Origin: an uncultured delta proteobacterium
GTDB lineage: Bacteria; Desulfobacterota; Syntrophia; Syntrophales; UBA8958
Assembly (NCBI GenBank): GCA_903885795.1
Contig: CAISJV010000032.1
Location: 62,001 to 126,000, forward strand
Reading direction: 5' to 3'
DNA length: 64,000 bases
Of this stretch, positions 43,165 to 51,055 are shown piece by piece (the stretch's first letter is position 1; every line of letters begins with the position of its first letter). The position numbers and the translations under genes are program-made. The notes beneath the pieces were generated by a model. It saw only the letters and a list, made by a program, of their open reading frames with translations, did not search any database and had not been told where the DNA came from.

Positions 43165-43887
43165 CTAAAACAACCAGATGTGATCCAGTTCATCGCCGGA
43201 TTTACCATCTGTTTTTCTTTCCCTGACCACCTGCGCTGGCATCCCGGCAACGAGCGTATTGGCAGGGACATCCTTTGTGACCAGGGAGTGAGAGGCAACA
43301 ACAGCTTGTTCCCCTATGGTGACACCCGGCAGAATAACAGCACCGGTGTAAATCTTGGCGTAATCCTTGATTACTACCGGCTTGTATTCTCTGATGATAT
43401 GTGAAGATTCTGAATGACTATGTGTGAATATCCGTATGTCCTCAGCCAGCCCAACATGATTGCCGACGAACACACCTCCTTTTGAGTCAATAAACACACC
43501 CCGATTTGAAAAAACAAAATCACCGACCTCAATGTTCTGTCCGAAATTGAACCTGAAATTCTCTTCCGCCGTAAAGCCAATACCGCACTTTTTCAAAAGT
43601 CGCTCCGCGATGAGCCTCCGGAAAAGGATGCCAAAATTTGCGTTCAAGCATATTGGAAGCTTGTCAAAAGCATCCCATAGAAAATGAAGATAGCGTTGCT
43701 CCTGTGTGAAAGGCTTCTCACGACCTATTGGAAGCAGTTCACTGTACAAGGTCAGCTCTTCCAAGAATTCTTTCGAGTATGCTGGTCCGTCAAGAAGATT
43801 AAGAATGCTTAATACGCCATCAGTCTCCAGACCATCTCCGATAATAGCGGCGATTTCGTCAAGTTTAAAATCGATCACTATTCCCAT
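43165..43887 (-). CDS. Left-handed beta-helix acyltransferase (acetyltransferase-like)
   Basis: 240 aa. The N-terminal helical part (1-95) precedes hexapeptide-repeat coils (about 110-225: NIEVGDFVFSNRGVFIDS, VFVGNHVGLAEDIRIFTHSHS, KDYAKIYTGAVILPGVTIGEQAVVASHSLVTKDVPANTLVAGMPAQVVRER). The LPGVTIG...A(V/I)VTKDVPxxxxVAGxPA end matches maltose/galactoside O-acetyltransferases, with the catalytic His probably in FTHSHS. The substrate is probably a sugar or polyol, acyl donor acetyl-CoA; both are inference. No clear Shine-Dalgarno is seen before the ATG. The 45-residue N-terminal region before the usual domain is longer than in LacA. Confidence 0.85.
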   Translation of the reverse strand: MGIVIDFKLDEIAAIIGDGLETDGVLSILNLLDGPAYSKEFLEELTLYSELLPIGREKPFTQEQRYLHFLWDAFDKLPICLNANFGILFRRLIAERLLKKCGIGFTAEENFRFNFGQNIEVGDFVFSNRGVFIDSKGGVFVGNHVGLAEDIRIFTHSHSESSHIIREYKPVVIKDYAKIYTGAVILPGVTIGEQAVVASHSLVTKDVPANTLVAGMPAQVVRERKTDGKSGDELDHIWLF

Positions 43888-43968
43888 AGGATTCTTCTTT
43901 CATCTGCATTCTTCTTGGTCGAACTGACAGTTTTCCAATACACTATCGGCATTGTCAGTGGATTAAAA

Positions 43969-44484
43969 TTACACCCCTACATATACGCCACGTTTCGTCT
44001 GCTTGATCTTTCCCGCTTTCTTGGCGATAGCAATGATCGACCAAATCTGCCGTTTTACTAACCCCGTCTTTTCCTTCAATTCGGTTGTGGTGATTCCTTC
44101 TGGACTATCCTGAATAATCGCCAAGATAGCCTTTGACATATCACCTCTCTTAGGCTCCTTTACGAGATTCTCTTCCTTGAGCACTTTTTGAGCTTTTTTC
44201 GATAGACGTATCTTCCTTGCCAGCTGCTCTATAATCGGTTCTGCCATCACAGGATTTTTCTTTGATTGAAGTATCTTCTTGGTTGGTCTCTCTTTGGTCG
44301 GCTTTCCCTCAAGGGCGCTCCTTTCTAGAGGTATTTTTTTAATCTGCGCCGGTACAACTGCTTCTTGTGCGCCTGAAAGCATTGACTGAATTTTATCAAA
44401 ATAGATTTTTACAAACTTCTCTGATCCTTCGATTTCAATTTCTTTTGTTACGGGATTGAATTTAATCCGAGACTGTTCGCCCAT
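43969..44484 (-). CDS. Winged-helix-like DNA-binding protein, hypothetical
   Basis: 171 aa. The N-terminal 35 residues form a short folded piece (IKFNPVTKEIEIEGSEKFVKIYFDKI). A long Lys/Pro-rich linker (about 45-110) follows, and the C-terminal 60 residues (MSKAILAIIQDSPEGITTTELKEKTGLVKRQIWSIIAIAKKAGKIKQTKRGVYV) read as a small winged helix. AAGGAGG precedes the ATG. It is surrounded by unrelated small genes, in a 211-bp gap on one side. The function is unknown; a DNA-binding role is inferred from the C-terminus. Confidence 0.75.
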   Translation of the reverse strand: MGEQSRIKFNPVTKEIEIEGSEKFVKIYFDKIQSMLSGAQEAVVPAQIKKIPLERSALEGKPTKERPTKKILQSKKNPVMAEPIIEQLARKIRLSKKAQKVLKEENLVKEPKRGDMSKAILAIIQDSPEGITTTELKEKTGLVKRQIWSIIAIAKKAGKIKQTKRGVYVGV

Positions 44485-44695
44485 GAGTTATCCTCCTTTA
44501 AGTGATTACGATTGTTTGATTATACGATACCCTTATGGTCGTTGTCATACTATGCATTATGAAAAGATGCAAAAGGTATTGAAAATGCGAAATCCAATGG
44601 TTCAGTCGCAGTGGATATATGTTTAAAGACATCCATCTGTGAACATTATTTAATTGCAAGATTCGTTTTTGCCCTTATCCCTTTGGGCGTTCTGG

Positions 44696-45055
44696 TTATT
44701 CCCGTTTTTTCGTCGATGGTGCTTTTTTACGTTTTGCCATAAGGTGCAGTATCGCGAGAATCGGATGTGAATAGATCATTTTTTGCCCAGAAAATTTCAT
44801 AACCTCTCTGATTTTAGCTTTCATCTTCGGCTTGTAACAATGGACTTGACATTTACCACACACGGGTTTGTCTTCCCCATATTGACATTTTAGAGATCTC
44901 TGACGGGCATAGTAATATAGCTCTTGACAGCTTTCACAGAATCTATCACCGCCATGATGTTTCCGGCAGTATATATCAATCATGATGCCGACAGTTTTGA
45001 TTTCCCGTTCTAGGCGTTTCATGAATATTTCCTTTTTTACAGCCATATCGCTCAT
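44696..45055 (-). CDS. YgbA_NO family protein (nitrous-oxide-stimulated promoter family)
   Basis: 119 aa. The core RLEREIKTVGIMIDIYCRKHHG, CESCQELYYYARQR and CQYGEDKPVCGKCQVHCYKP matches the YgbA_NO family, with at least seven Cys available for metal or redox use. In enterobacteria ygbA is under NsrR and responds to nitric oxide; the molecular role is unproven. ATG at 45055 overlaps the SRAP stop as ATGA, so it is coupled to the SRAP gene. An internal ATG at 45022 has a better AAGGA and could give a 108-aa form. Confidence 0.82.
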   Translation of the reverse strand: MSDMAVKKEIFMKRLEREIKTVGIMIDIYCRKHHGGDRFCESCQELYYYARQRSLKCQYGEDKPVCGKCQVHCYKPKMKAKIREVMKFSGQKMIYSHPILAILHLMAKRKKAPSTKKRE

Positions 45056-45678
45056 CTTAAAGAACCCATAACCTCTGTCATTTTCATTTCTTCAGATGGA
45101 TACGGTTTCAAGATGGATAGCAATCGATCCGCGTCTTCAATGCTCTGGTCAATCCATATCGCTTCTTTCTCTTTGGACAAGATTACCGGCATTCTCTCAT
45201 GGATGGGTCTTATCAACTCATTCGGCTCGGTTGTGATTATCGTGCAGGTATTGATTTGCTTGTGGTCTGGAGCAATCCAGGTCTCAAAAAGCCCGGCAAA
45301 TCCGAAAGGTTCATTTGACTGAAGACTAAAATAAAGAGGCTTTCTGATACGGTCGATTTTTTGCCATTCATAAAATCCATCTGCAACAATAAGACACCGG
45401 CGACTCTTGAAAGCATTCTTGAAGCTCGCCTTCCCTGCAACGGTTTCAGCACGGGCATTGAACATTTTGTTTCCGATGGACGGGTCCTTTGCCCAGGATG
45501 GAATCAACCCCCAACGAAAACTTACCAAGACATTCTGATCATCCTTACGAAGGACAGCGGCAATTTGCTGACCTGGAGAAATATTGTTACCAGGTCTGTG
45601 CTCACAGGCAACATTCTGGATATTGAATGATTCGTTGATAACGTGTAAGTCGGTCAGCAGCACAAAACGGCCACACAT
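45052..45678 (-). CDS. SRAP-domain protein (HMCES/YedK-like abasic-site shield)
   Basis: 208 aa starting MCGRF. Removal of Met exposes catalytic Cys2, which forms a thiazolidine crosslink with abasic sites in single-stranded DNA. NMFNARAETVAGKASFKNAFKSRRCLIVADGFYEW (about 70-105) carries the conserved Asn and Glu, and ERMPVIL with its His (IHERMP) completes the active site. The start is placed at 45678 because the family requires Cys at position 2 and AAAGGA lies upstream; the 16 codons further upstream are not used. It is the first gene of a two-gene operon with the YgbA-type protein. Confidence 0.93.
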   Translation of the reverse strand: MCGRFVLLTDLHVINESFNIQNVACEHRPGNNISPGQQIAAVLRKDDQNVLVSFRWGLIPSWAKDPSIGNKMFNARAETVAGKASFKNAFKSRRCLIVADGFYEWQKIDRIRKPLYFSLQSNEPFGFAGLFETWIAPDHKQINTCTIITTEPNELIRPIHERMPVILSKEKEAIWIDQSIEDADRLLSILKPYPSEEMKMTEVMGSLR

Positions 45679-45925
45679 CTTGTCAATCCTTTTTTTGTTA
45701 TTCAGGCAATTTGAAATATTTGCCATGCTTAAATATCATCGTCTATCAGGTCCTGCTGGATCAAGAAGCTGAGTTGATGCATCGTCCAATATAACATCCT
45801 GCCATTTATCTCTATAAATACCATCTCAAAGAACAGCTTGAATTTCAATTTCAATTGACATAGCTATCAACATAGTCATATCATTAATCAAGATCAAGAT
45901 AATTAAACAATTAACGGAGGCAATC

Positions 45926-45982
45926 ATCACGAAAGAATTTGACTTTATAGCAGATCTGGTGAGGGTACTCCATGAATTATGA
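45926..45982 (+). CDS. 18-codon frame with strong Shine-Dalgarno but ATC start, overlapping DUF3820
   Basis: GGAGG (45916-45920) sits 5 nt before ATC-ACG. The frame reads ITKEFDFIADLVRVLHEL and stops at 45980-45982, overlapping the ATG of the next gene at 45972. An ATG-to-ATC change at the first codon would explain it. It may be a decayed leader peptide or a functional one with a rare start. Confidence 0.25.
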   Translation: MTKEFDFIADLVRVLHEL

Positions 45983-46220
45983 AGATCATAAAGATTACGA
46001 ATACGTTCATCCTGATAAAAACATCCTCTTGAAGTTGGCTAAAGCAAGGATGCCATTTGGAAAATATGCAGGCTGTCTTCTTTTGGATCTTCCAGAACCA
46101 TATGTCATCTGGTTTTCTCAGAAAGGCTTTCCTCGTGACGAGTTGGGTGAGCTTCTTAGAACGGTTTATGAAATAAAAATCAATGGACTGGAGTACCTTT
46201 TCAAGCCACTTAAAGATTGA
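45972..46220 (+). CDS. DUF3820 family small protein
   Basis: 82 aa. MPFGKYAGCLLLDLPEPYVIWFSQKGFPRDELGELLRTVYEIKINGLEYL (about 26-77) is the DUF3820 signature, a small domain also named 'putative quorum-sensing-regulated virulence factor' and related to exonuclease-associated modules. No activity is known. It is followed 9 bp later by the S4-domain gene on the same strand, so both are probably cotranscribed. Confidence 0.88.
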   Translation: MNYEDHKDYEYVHPDKNILLKLAKARMPFGKYAGCLLLDLPEPYVIWFSQKGFPRDELGELLRTVYEIKINGLEYLFKPLKD

Positions 46221-46229
46221 CAATATTAG

Positions 46230-46484
46230 ATGAATTGGTTTTGTCTAGAAAAGATCAAGAAATGGAAAGATAACATTTTGGGGAAATTCGTATTATCCGG
46301 AGATTACATTGAACTTAACAAACTGCTAAAAGCATCAGGCCTGTGCGGTACAGGTGGCACTGCGAAATATGCCATTGAAAATGGGCGCGTCATCGTCGAT
46401 GGAAAAGTTGAATATAGAAAAGGATGCAAAATCAGGCATGGGCAAAAAGTTGAATTTGACGGCCAAATGATCGAAGTCAATTGA
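46230..46484 (+). CDS. S4-domain RNA-binding protein (YbcJ-like)
   Basis: 84 aa. Residues about 20-80 form an S4 fold (FVLSGDYIELNKLLKASGLCGTGGTAKYAIENGRVIVDGKVEYRKGCKI), the small YbcJ/YaaA-like class implicated in rRNA binding. No clear Shine-Dalgarno is seen, and translation may be coupled to DUF3820. It is followed by the shared terminator and tRNA-Leu on the opposite strand. Confidence 0.88.
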   Translation: MNWFCLEKIKKWKDNILGKFVLSGDYIELNKLLKASGLCGTGGTAKYAIENGRVIVDGKVEYRKGCKIRHGQKVEFDGQMIEVN

Positions 46485-46529
46485 TCCTTTAGCCGATGTA
46501 ATCATTTACCAAAGTAGTGACCAAGCCCA

Positions 46530-46583
46530 ATAAGAAAAACAAAGGGGTCAGCCAATTTCTCAGCTAACCCCCTGTTTTTCTTA
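46530..46583 (-). terminator. Bidirectional terminator between the S4 gene and tRNA-Leu
   Basis: GGGGTCAGC (46544-46552) pairs with GCTAACCCC (46563-46571) with one mismatch. The arms are extended by flanking TAAGAAAAACA / TGTTTTTCTTA, so T-rich tracts follow in both directions. It sits directly behind the tRNA 3' end. Confidence 0.9.
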
Positions 46584-46670
46584 TGGTGCCGAAGCCCGGA
46601 CTTGAACCGGGACGAGGGAACCCCCACTAGACCCTGAACCTAGCGCGTCTACCAATTCCGCCACTTCGGC
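46584..46670 (-). tRNA. tRNA-Leu (anticodon CAG)
   Basis: 87 nt with encoded 3' CCA. The acceptor stem GCCGAAG/CTTCGGC is perfect. The anticodon stem CTAGG/TCTAG encloses TTCAGGG, giving anticodon CAG for codon CTG. The long variable arm (TGGGGGTTCCCTC region) is class II, as required for tRNA-Leu, and the T-arm CCCGGTTCAAGTCCGGG is standard. Its 3' end faces the accessory gene stretch at lower coordinates. Confidence 0.96.
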
Positions 46671-46687
46671 ATACTTTTCCTGACCGC

Positions 46688-46717
46688 CTTCTACACTTGT
46701 CGTCCTTTCCTTGTCAA
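46688..46717 (-). promoter_or_regulatory. Promoter of tRNA-Leu
   Basis: On the minus strand TTGACA (46712-46717), 18-nt spacer and TAGAAG (46688-46693) lie about 18 bp before the tRNA 5' end. Confidence 0.65.
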
Positions 46718-46765
46718 GCAAAATTGATCTTGAAAATTAACGGATTCGTGCTATGGTGGCGCCCT

Positions 46766-47689
46766 ATGAAAACCATCCATCAAATAGACAATATTCCCAA
46801 GGAATTAACCGGTTCTTACCTAACCATAGGTAATTTCGACGGCATCCACAGGGGGCATCAGTACCTGTTTCGACACCTTGTCAATCAGGCCCGGAACGCG
46901 CAGCGGCCGGCCGTAGTCCTCACCTTCGACCCCCATCCGAAGATGGTCCTGCACCCGGAACGCCGTCCCTTCTATCTGATCACGTCGATTGAGGAAAAGG
47001 TCCGCCTCATTGAGGCCCAGGGTGTTGATGGGCTGATCATAATTCCCTTTAATCTTGATTTTTCCAAAACAACGGCCCGGGAGTTTGTCTGTGATCTCCT
47101 CTGGGGGAAATTGCAGATAAAAAAAATCCTTATTGGTCATGATTATACCTTCGGTAAGGGTAAAGAAGGCAATGAGGCTTTCCTTGTCGCTCAGGGACAG
47201 AAACTGGGTTTTGAGGTGGAGGTAGTGAGGGCCTTCCAGGTGGATGACACGATTATTAGCAGCACCCTGGTGCGCAACGCTATCCTCGCTGGCGACGTTA
47301 AAGCGGCGACAGCCTGGCTGGGGCGACCTTATAACCTTGCGGGCAGGGTCGTTCCGGGGCATAATCGCGGCGCCGGTCTTGGCTTCCCCACCGCCAATAT
47401 TGAACCTGAAAAGGCGCTCGTTCCTGCAGGCGGCGTTTACGCGGCCCTGGCCAGGATCGATGATCAAACCTATGGCAGTGTTCTTAACATCGGGATGAAC
47501 CCGACCTTTGATGACAATCAGCTCTCCATTGAAGTGCATCTCCTCGATTTCAAAGGAAACATTTACGGGAAAGCCCTGGAGATCCTTTTCATCGAGAAAC
47601 TCCGGGACGAGAAGAAATTCAATGGTCCGGAAGAACTGATCGTCCAGATCCGGAAGGATGTCGAACAGGCCCGCAAGATTATGTCCTGA
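46766..47689 (+). CDS. ribF: Bifunctional riboflavin kinase / FMN adenylyltransferase
   Basis: Makes FMN from riboflavin and FAD from FMN. The 307-aa product has an N-terminal nucleotidyltransferase domain (LTIGNFDGIHRGHQYL, about 19-34; VIIPF..LDFSKTTAREFV; LIGHDYTFGKGKEGN) and a C-terminal riboflavin kinase barrel (GRVVPGHNRGAGLGFPTANIEP, about 190-212; GVYAALARIDD; NIGMNPTFDD). The start is placed at MKTIHQID, where homologues begin; the longer upstream frame would run across the tRNA promoter region. It ends 43 bp before the convergent AsmA-like gene. Confidence 0.95.
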   Translation: MKTIHQIDNIPKELTGSYLTIGNFDGIHRGHQYLFRHLVNQARNAQRPAVVLTFDPHPKMVLHPERRPFYLITSIEEKVRLIEAQGVDGLIIIPFNLDFSKTTAREFVCDLLWGKLQIKKILIGHDYTFGKGKEGNEAFLVAQGQKLGFEVEVVRAFQVDDTIISSTLVRNAILAGDVKAATAWLGRPYNLAGRVVPGHNRGAGLGFPTANIEPEKALVPAGGVYAALARIDDQTYGSVLNIGMNPTFDDNQLSIEVHLLDFKGNIYGKALEILFIEKLRDEKKFNGPEELIVQIRKDVEQARKIMS

Positions 47690-47731
47690 CGGACGCCTTC
47701 GTTCAACATCTCGGGGGACAGACAGGAAAAT

Positions 47732-50700
47732 TTAGTAGAGAACTTCCCCGGCATCGGTAATAAGTTTTTGGGGAAGTTTGAATACCTTTTTGAATATGTC
47801 GCGGCCTTCTGCCGATAAATCCCTTACGGGGATAGCCCTGACCTTGGGATCTCCCAACGGCCCTTTTACTTCAAAATAGACGGTAATAAATCTTCCATTG
47901 TCATCCGTCAGGATCCAACCAGCCACCGGAATCCTGCTGACGATCTTGTCCACAGTTTGCAGAGGTTGCAGACCGACTTTAAGGTCAATGTTTTCCTTAA
48001 TAATATCCATACTGCCCATGGCGAGGATATTAATGGCTTCGCTGTCGATATAGAAATCTTTGCTCGTCATGATCCCGTTCTTCAGAAGCAGGGTAGCCGT
48101 AATGGAATTATACGGCATCCCGTCCGTATTCATGTCGGGAAGTTTAAATTTCAATAAATGCGACACGTTGAGAACGGAAAATATCCTATATAAAGCATTC
48201 GCCTTTCTAATTATGCCCTTTTCGATGCCCATCTTGACCATTCCTGCGGCGGACGCCTTCAGCTCGGCAGCGGTTTTTCCTGTGGCAGTAAGATCACCGC
48301 TTGCCGTCAGAAGTCCCCTGACCAGAGGGTCTTTCTCCCCAGTCCATAACAGGGCCTCCGCTGGCACCCGGTCAAGCTGGAACTGGTAATGGTGGCGTGG
48401 GGGGCTTGCCGCTCCAAAGTGGGTAGATCCTTTGGCGGCCCCGCGTCCGTTCTGCATGGCCCAGGTAAGGGAAGAAAATTCAAGTTTATCATCATTATAG
48501 ACAAGGTCGGCGCGGAGATCCTTAAAGGACATATCATCTAGTTTACCCCCGGTCGCCCGGACCGTGGCCTTTATGAGCGGTGATAATTCGGGCTTTTTTC
48601 CGTTATAGGCAAGGTCGGCCCTGAGGTCAGAAAAAGACAGCTCCCCGAGCTTGCCCGCCGCCGCCCGGACTGTGGCCTGCATGGATATCGAGGGGCCGCT
48701 TGTTTTATTATCCCCCGTTTTCTCCAATTTCATCAACGCCGCCAGATCTTCCCCCTTGAGGTAAGAGAAAGAAACGTCGCCGTTAATGATCCTATCCCTG
48801 CCATCCTGAATAGACCCTTTGGCCGTCACAACCGAATCATTGAGGCGGGCGGACAGTGAGTGGACCTGCCAGAGACCATTCCCGAAGGAAACACCACCGC
48901 TGACATCCCGTATCTGATACCCTGCTGGCAGACTTCGATAACCGAAATCCTCGGGATGGAAAAAAGGAAGGGACAATGTCACGGAAAAAGCGGGGGTGTT
49001 GAAACCTGTAACCGCACCAGCCACGGTAAATGGCGTCTCGCCATAGCGTCCGGACAGACGTGAGGAAGTTGTTTTGTCACTTTCCAGGTGTATTAAACCA
49101 TTCACGTCCTTAATTATTTTCATATTTTCCGACATATGGAAGGATGTCCCCTGCAAGGAAATATCGCCGCGCCAAATGTCGGGTGTCCCTGTTTTTCCCC
49201 CTCCCTCGCCGGTGATCACGGCCTGAGCCAGCCCCTCCGCCTGGCGCCGCTTGAGTTCGGGAAGGCAGCTCTGGAGATCCAGCAGATTGACCGTGTTCGT
49301 TCGAAAAGAGATGGAATATGGCTGTTTCGCATCCTTAAGGGGGGACGTTAAGGTCCCCGACAGAACAAGGGTTCCCAAAGAATAATTAAACGGGTCCATC
49401 TGCAGCTTCCCATCCCTGATCGCCGCCACAAAATCCAGCTGGTTTTTCTGCCCTGCCGGCTTGATCATGACATCGCCATATCGGTAGAGGGCCGGCGCCA
49501 AATTCCATTCTCCGTTCAGGCGGTAATTGGCCAATGGTCCCAAACCGTTCAACTTCAAGGTTGTATTACCGCTAAAAGATAGCTTTTTCATCATATCTTC
49601 CCCGATCAGCCAGGCCAGCTCGCGGTTTGTTGGTTGAACGGTAGCGGTGAAGGGATAGGTGGCAGGTTCAGAGAGGTGATATCCGGCAATTTTCCCGGTC
49701 AGGATAACGGGTGAGGCCCCGAAATATCCCGTCATCTTATTGAAATGAATATCCCGTTCCGAAAACACCAGTTCTCCTGTGATGCCGTTAAAGACTGGCG
49801 TCGAGTTGCCAAAACCTACGACACCCTTTGCCACGGAAGCCTTCACAACGAGGAGATTGTCGTGACCTGCCGCTCCCCACTTTCGCAGTTGACTCAACCG
49901 GCCTTTCAAAGAACTCTCCTGGATATGAAAAAGACCGGCCCGAATGTGTTCCTTGATAAACGTCGCCGTTCCCGGGGGAATGATTCCATAGGGAACATAT
50001 TGTCCGTATTTTTCCAGATCAAACGGTCCGAGTGTGGCCTTTATATCTATGGCCGGATCTTCTTTCCCCAATTCCCTAATCATCCCCTGCCCTTTAATCC
50101 TGACATCATCGATGGCAAGTTCGGCCTTGTTTAGGGAAATTTCATCAGGAGTGCGTTTCAGATCATAGACCAGGCGCAATGAGGCTGGCGTTAGCGAGTC
50201 AGGGAAAACCCGGGGATATTGAAACTTTACATTTTTAAGTTCTATGGTCCCGGATGAGGCAAAATCATGCTTTTGACCTTTAACGGCGATATCGGCATAC
50301 AGCAGACCGGCTAACTGCTGGAAAGGAACTTTGCCTCGGTAAAAAGGCCAGGGAATAGCGAGATCGAGTTCCTGAATACGTAGCCGGGAATCGATCCGGC
50401 TATTAATAATCGGTTCCGGATGCCGGGAGAGATAAAGAGACCCTTCCATCTCCAGCCTGGCCCTCCGGGCGTTTTCCGAGAGGACCGCTTCCAGTTCGAA
50501 ACCGGTCTTCTCTCCCCGCTGGAGATTATCGATTTTAAGGCGGACATCCTTTAAGTCGGCTTGAATCTCTCTCGGGCTTATCCATTGATCCCGAAAAGTT
50601 ATAGCACCTTCCTGAATGATCAGACCGCCGAATTCCAAGGGTGATTCTTTTTTCGTTTCGATTAGATCGTCAATATTCCATTTTCCCTGCTTGTCCCGGA

Positions 50701-51055
50701 TAATGACAATATACGGCTGTTGCAGATTAATTTCCTTCAGGATAATTTTCCGCTCCAGCAGATAGGGCAGCAGGGCGACACGAACTGTCAGCCGCACTGC
50801 TGAGGCAAAAGGGTCGCGACCATTCTTCTCCATGATCGCGACCCTGTCAAAGGTCAGGGCCGGCCAAAAACCGACGGAGACATTGCCGGATGCATATTGA
50901 ACATCCCGATCCAGGGCCTTTTTCGCATAGTCCACGATGGTAGGCCGGTAGGCCTCAAGGTTTTGTATTTGTTGATAGAAATAAACGACGAACAGACCGC
51001 CCGTCATCAGGATGCCAACAAGGGTGATACAGAGGATGAGGATTCTCTTTTTCAT
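47732..51055 (-). CDS. AsmA-like envelope protein
   Basis: 1107 aa. One N-terminal transmembrane helix (about 5-28) is followed by an AsmA-type N-domain (YAKKALDRDVQYASGNVSVGFWPALTFDRVAI, about 43-75) and a long beta-rich repeat region. The conserved AsmA C-terminus near 985-1050 includes FYIDSEAINILAMGSMDI and LKVGLQPLQTVDKIVSRIPVAGW. Large AsmA/YhdP/TamB relatives form hydrophobic grooves that carry phospholipids between membranes. A 36-residue unit is duplicated at about 788-860 (see the repeat). The start overlaps the DUF3047 stop by one base (TGATG), so the two are cotranscribed. Confidence 0.88.
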   Translation of the reverse strand: MKKRILILCITLVGILMTGGLFVVYFYQQIQNLEAYRPTIVDYAKKALDRDVQYASGNVSVGFWPALTFDRVAIMEKNGRDPFASAVRLTVRVALLPYLLERKIILKEINLQQPYIVIIRDKQGKWNIDDLIETKKESPLEFGGLIIQEGAITFRDQWISPREIQADLKDVRLKIDNLQRGEKTGFELEAVLSENARRARLEMEGSLYLSRHPEPIINSRIDSRLRIQELDLAIPWPFYRGKVPFQQLAGLLYADIAVKGQKHDFASSGTIELKNVKFQYPRVFPDSLTPASLRLVYDLKRTPDEISLNKAELAIDDVRIKGQGMIRELGKEDPAIDIKATLGPFDLEKYGQYVPYGIIPPGTATFIKEHIRAGLFHIQESSLKGRLSQLRKWGAAGHDNLLVVKASVAKGVVGFGNSTPVFNGITGELVFSERDIHFNKMTGYFGASPVILTGKIAGYHLSEPATYPFTATVQPTNRELAWLIGEDMMKKLSFSGNTTLKLNGLGPLANYRLNGEWNLAPALYRYGDVMIKPAGQKNQLDFVAAIRDGKLQMDPFNYSLGTLVLSGTLTSPLKDAKQPYSISFRTNTVNLLDLQSCLPELKRRQAEGLAQAVITGEGGGKTGTPDIWRGDISLQGTSFHMSENMKIIKDVNGLIHLESDKTTSSRLSGRYGETPFTVAGAVTGFNTPAFSVTLSLPFFHPEDFGYRSLPAGYQIRDVSGGVSFGNGLWQVHSLSARLNDSVVTAKGSIQDGRDRIINGDVSFSYLKGEDLAALMKLEKTGDNKTSGPSISMQATVRAAAGKLGELSFSDLRADLAYNGKKPELSPLIKATVRATGGKLDDMSFKDLRADLVYNDDKLEFSSLTWAMQNGRGAAKGSTHFGAASPPRHHYQFQLDRVPAEALLWTGEKDPLVRGLLTASGDLTATGKTAAELKASAAGMVKMGIEKGIIRKANALYRIFSVLNVSHLLKFKLPDMNTDGMPYNSITATLLLKNGIMTSKDFYIDSEAINILAMGSMDIIKENIDLKVGLQPLQTVDKIVSRIPVAGWILTDDNGRFITVYFEVKGPLGDPKVRAIPVRDLSAEGRDIFKKVFKLPQKLITDAGEVLY
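48479..48694 (-). repeat. Tandem duplication of a 108-bp unit inside the AsmA-like gene
   Basis: Two adjacent copies of a 36-codon unit. The protein copies read ATVRAAAGKLGELSFSDLRADLAY... and ATVRATGGKLDDMSFKDLRADLVY.... A matching block such as CAAGGTCGG is spaced 108 bp apart (48502 and 48610). Differences show the event is not recent. It extends one beta-module of the repeat region. Confidence 0.75.

Noticed and set aside
43092-43301. A 69-codon minus-strand frame overlapping the end of the acyltransferase gene
   Set aside because: It is an alternative frame of that gene running into the gap, with no ribosome site or family resemblance.
46530-46583. Possible attachment-site repeat next to tRNA-Leu
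   Set aside because: The inverted repeat here is a transcription terminator with T runs; no direct copy of the tRNA 3' end was found elsewhere in the window.
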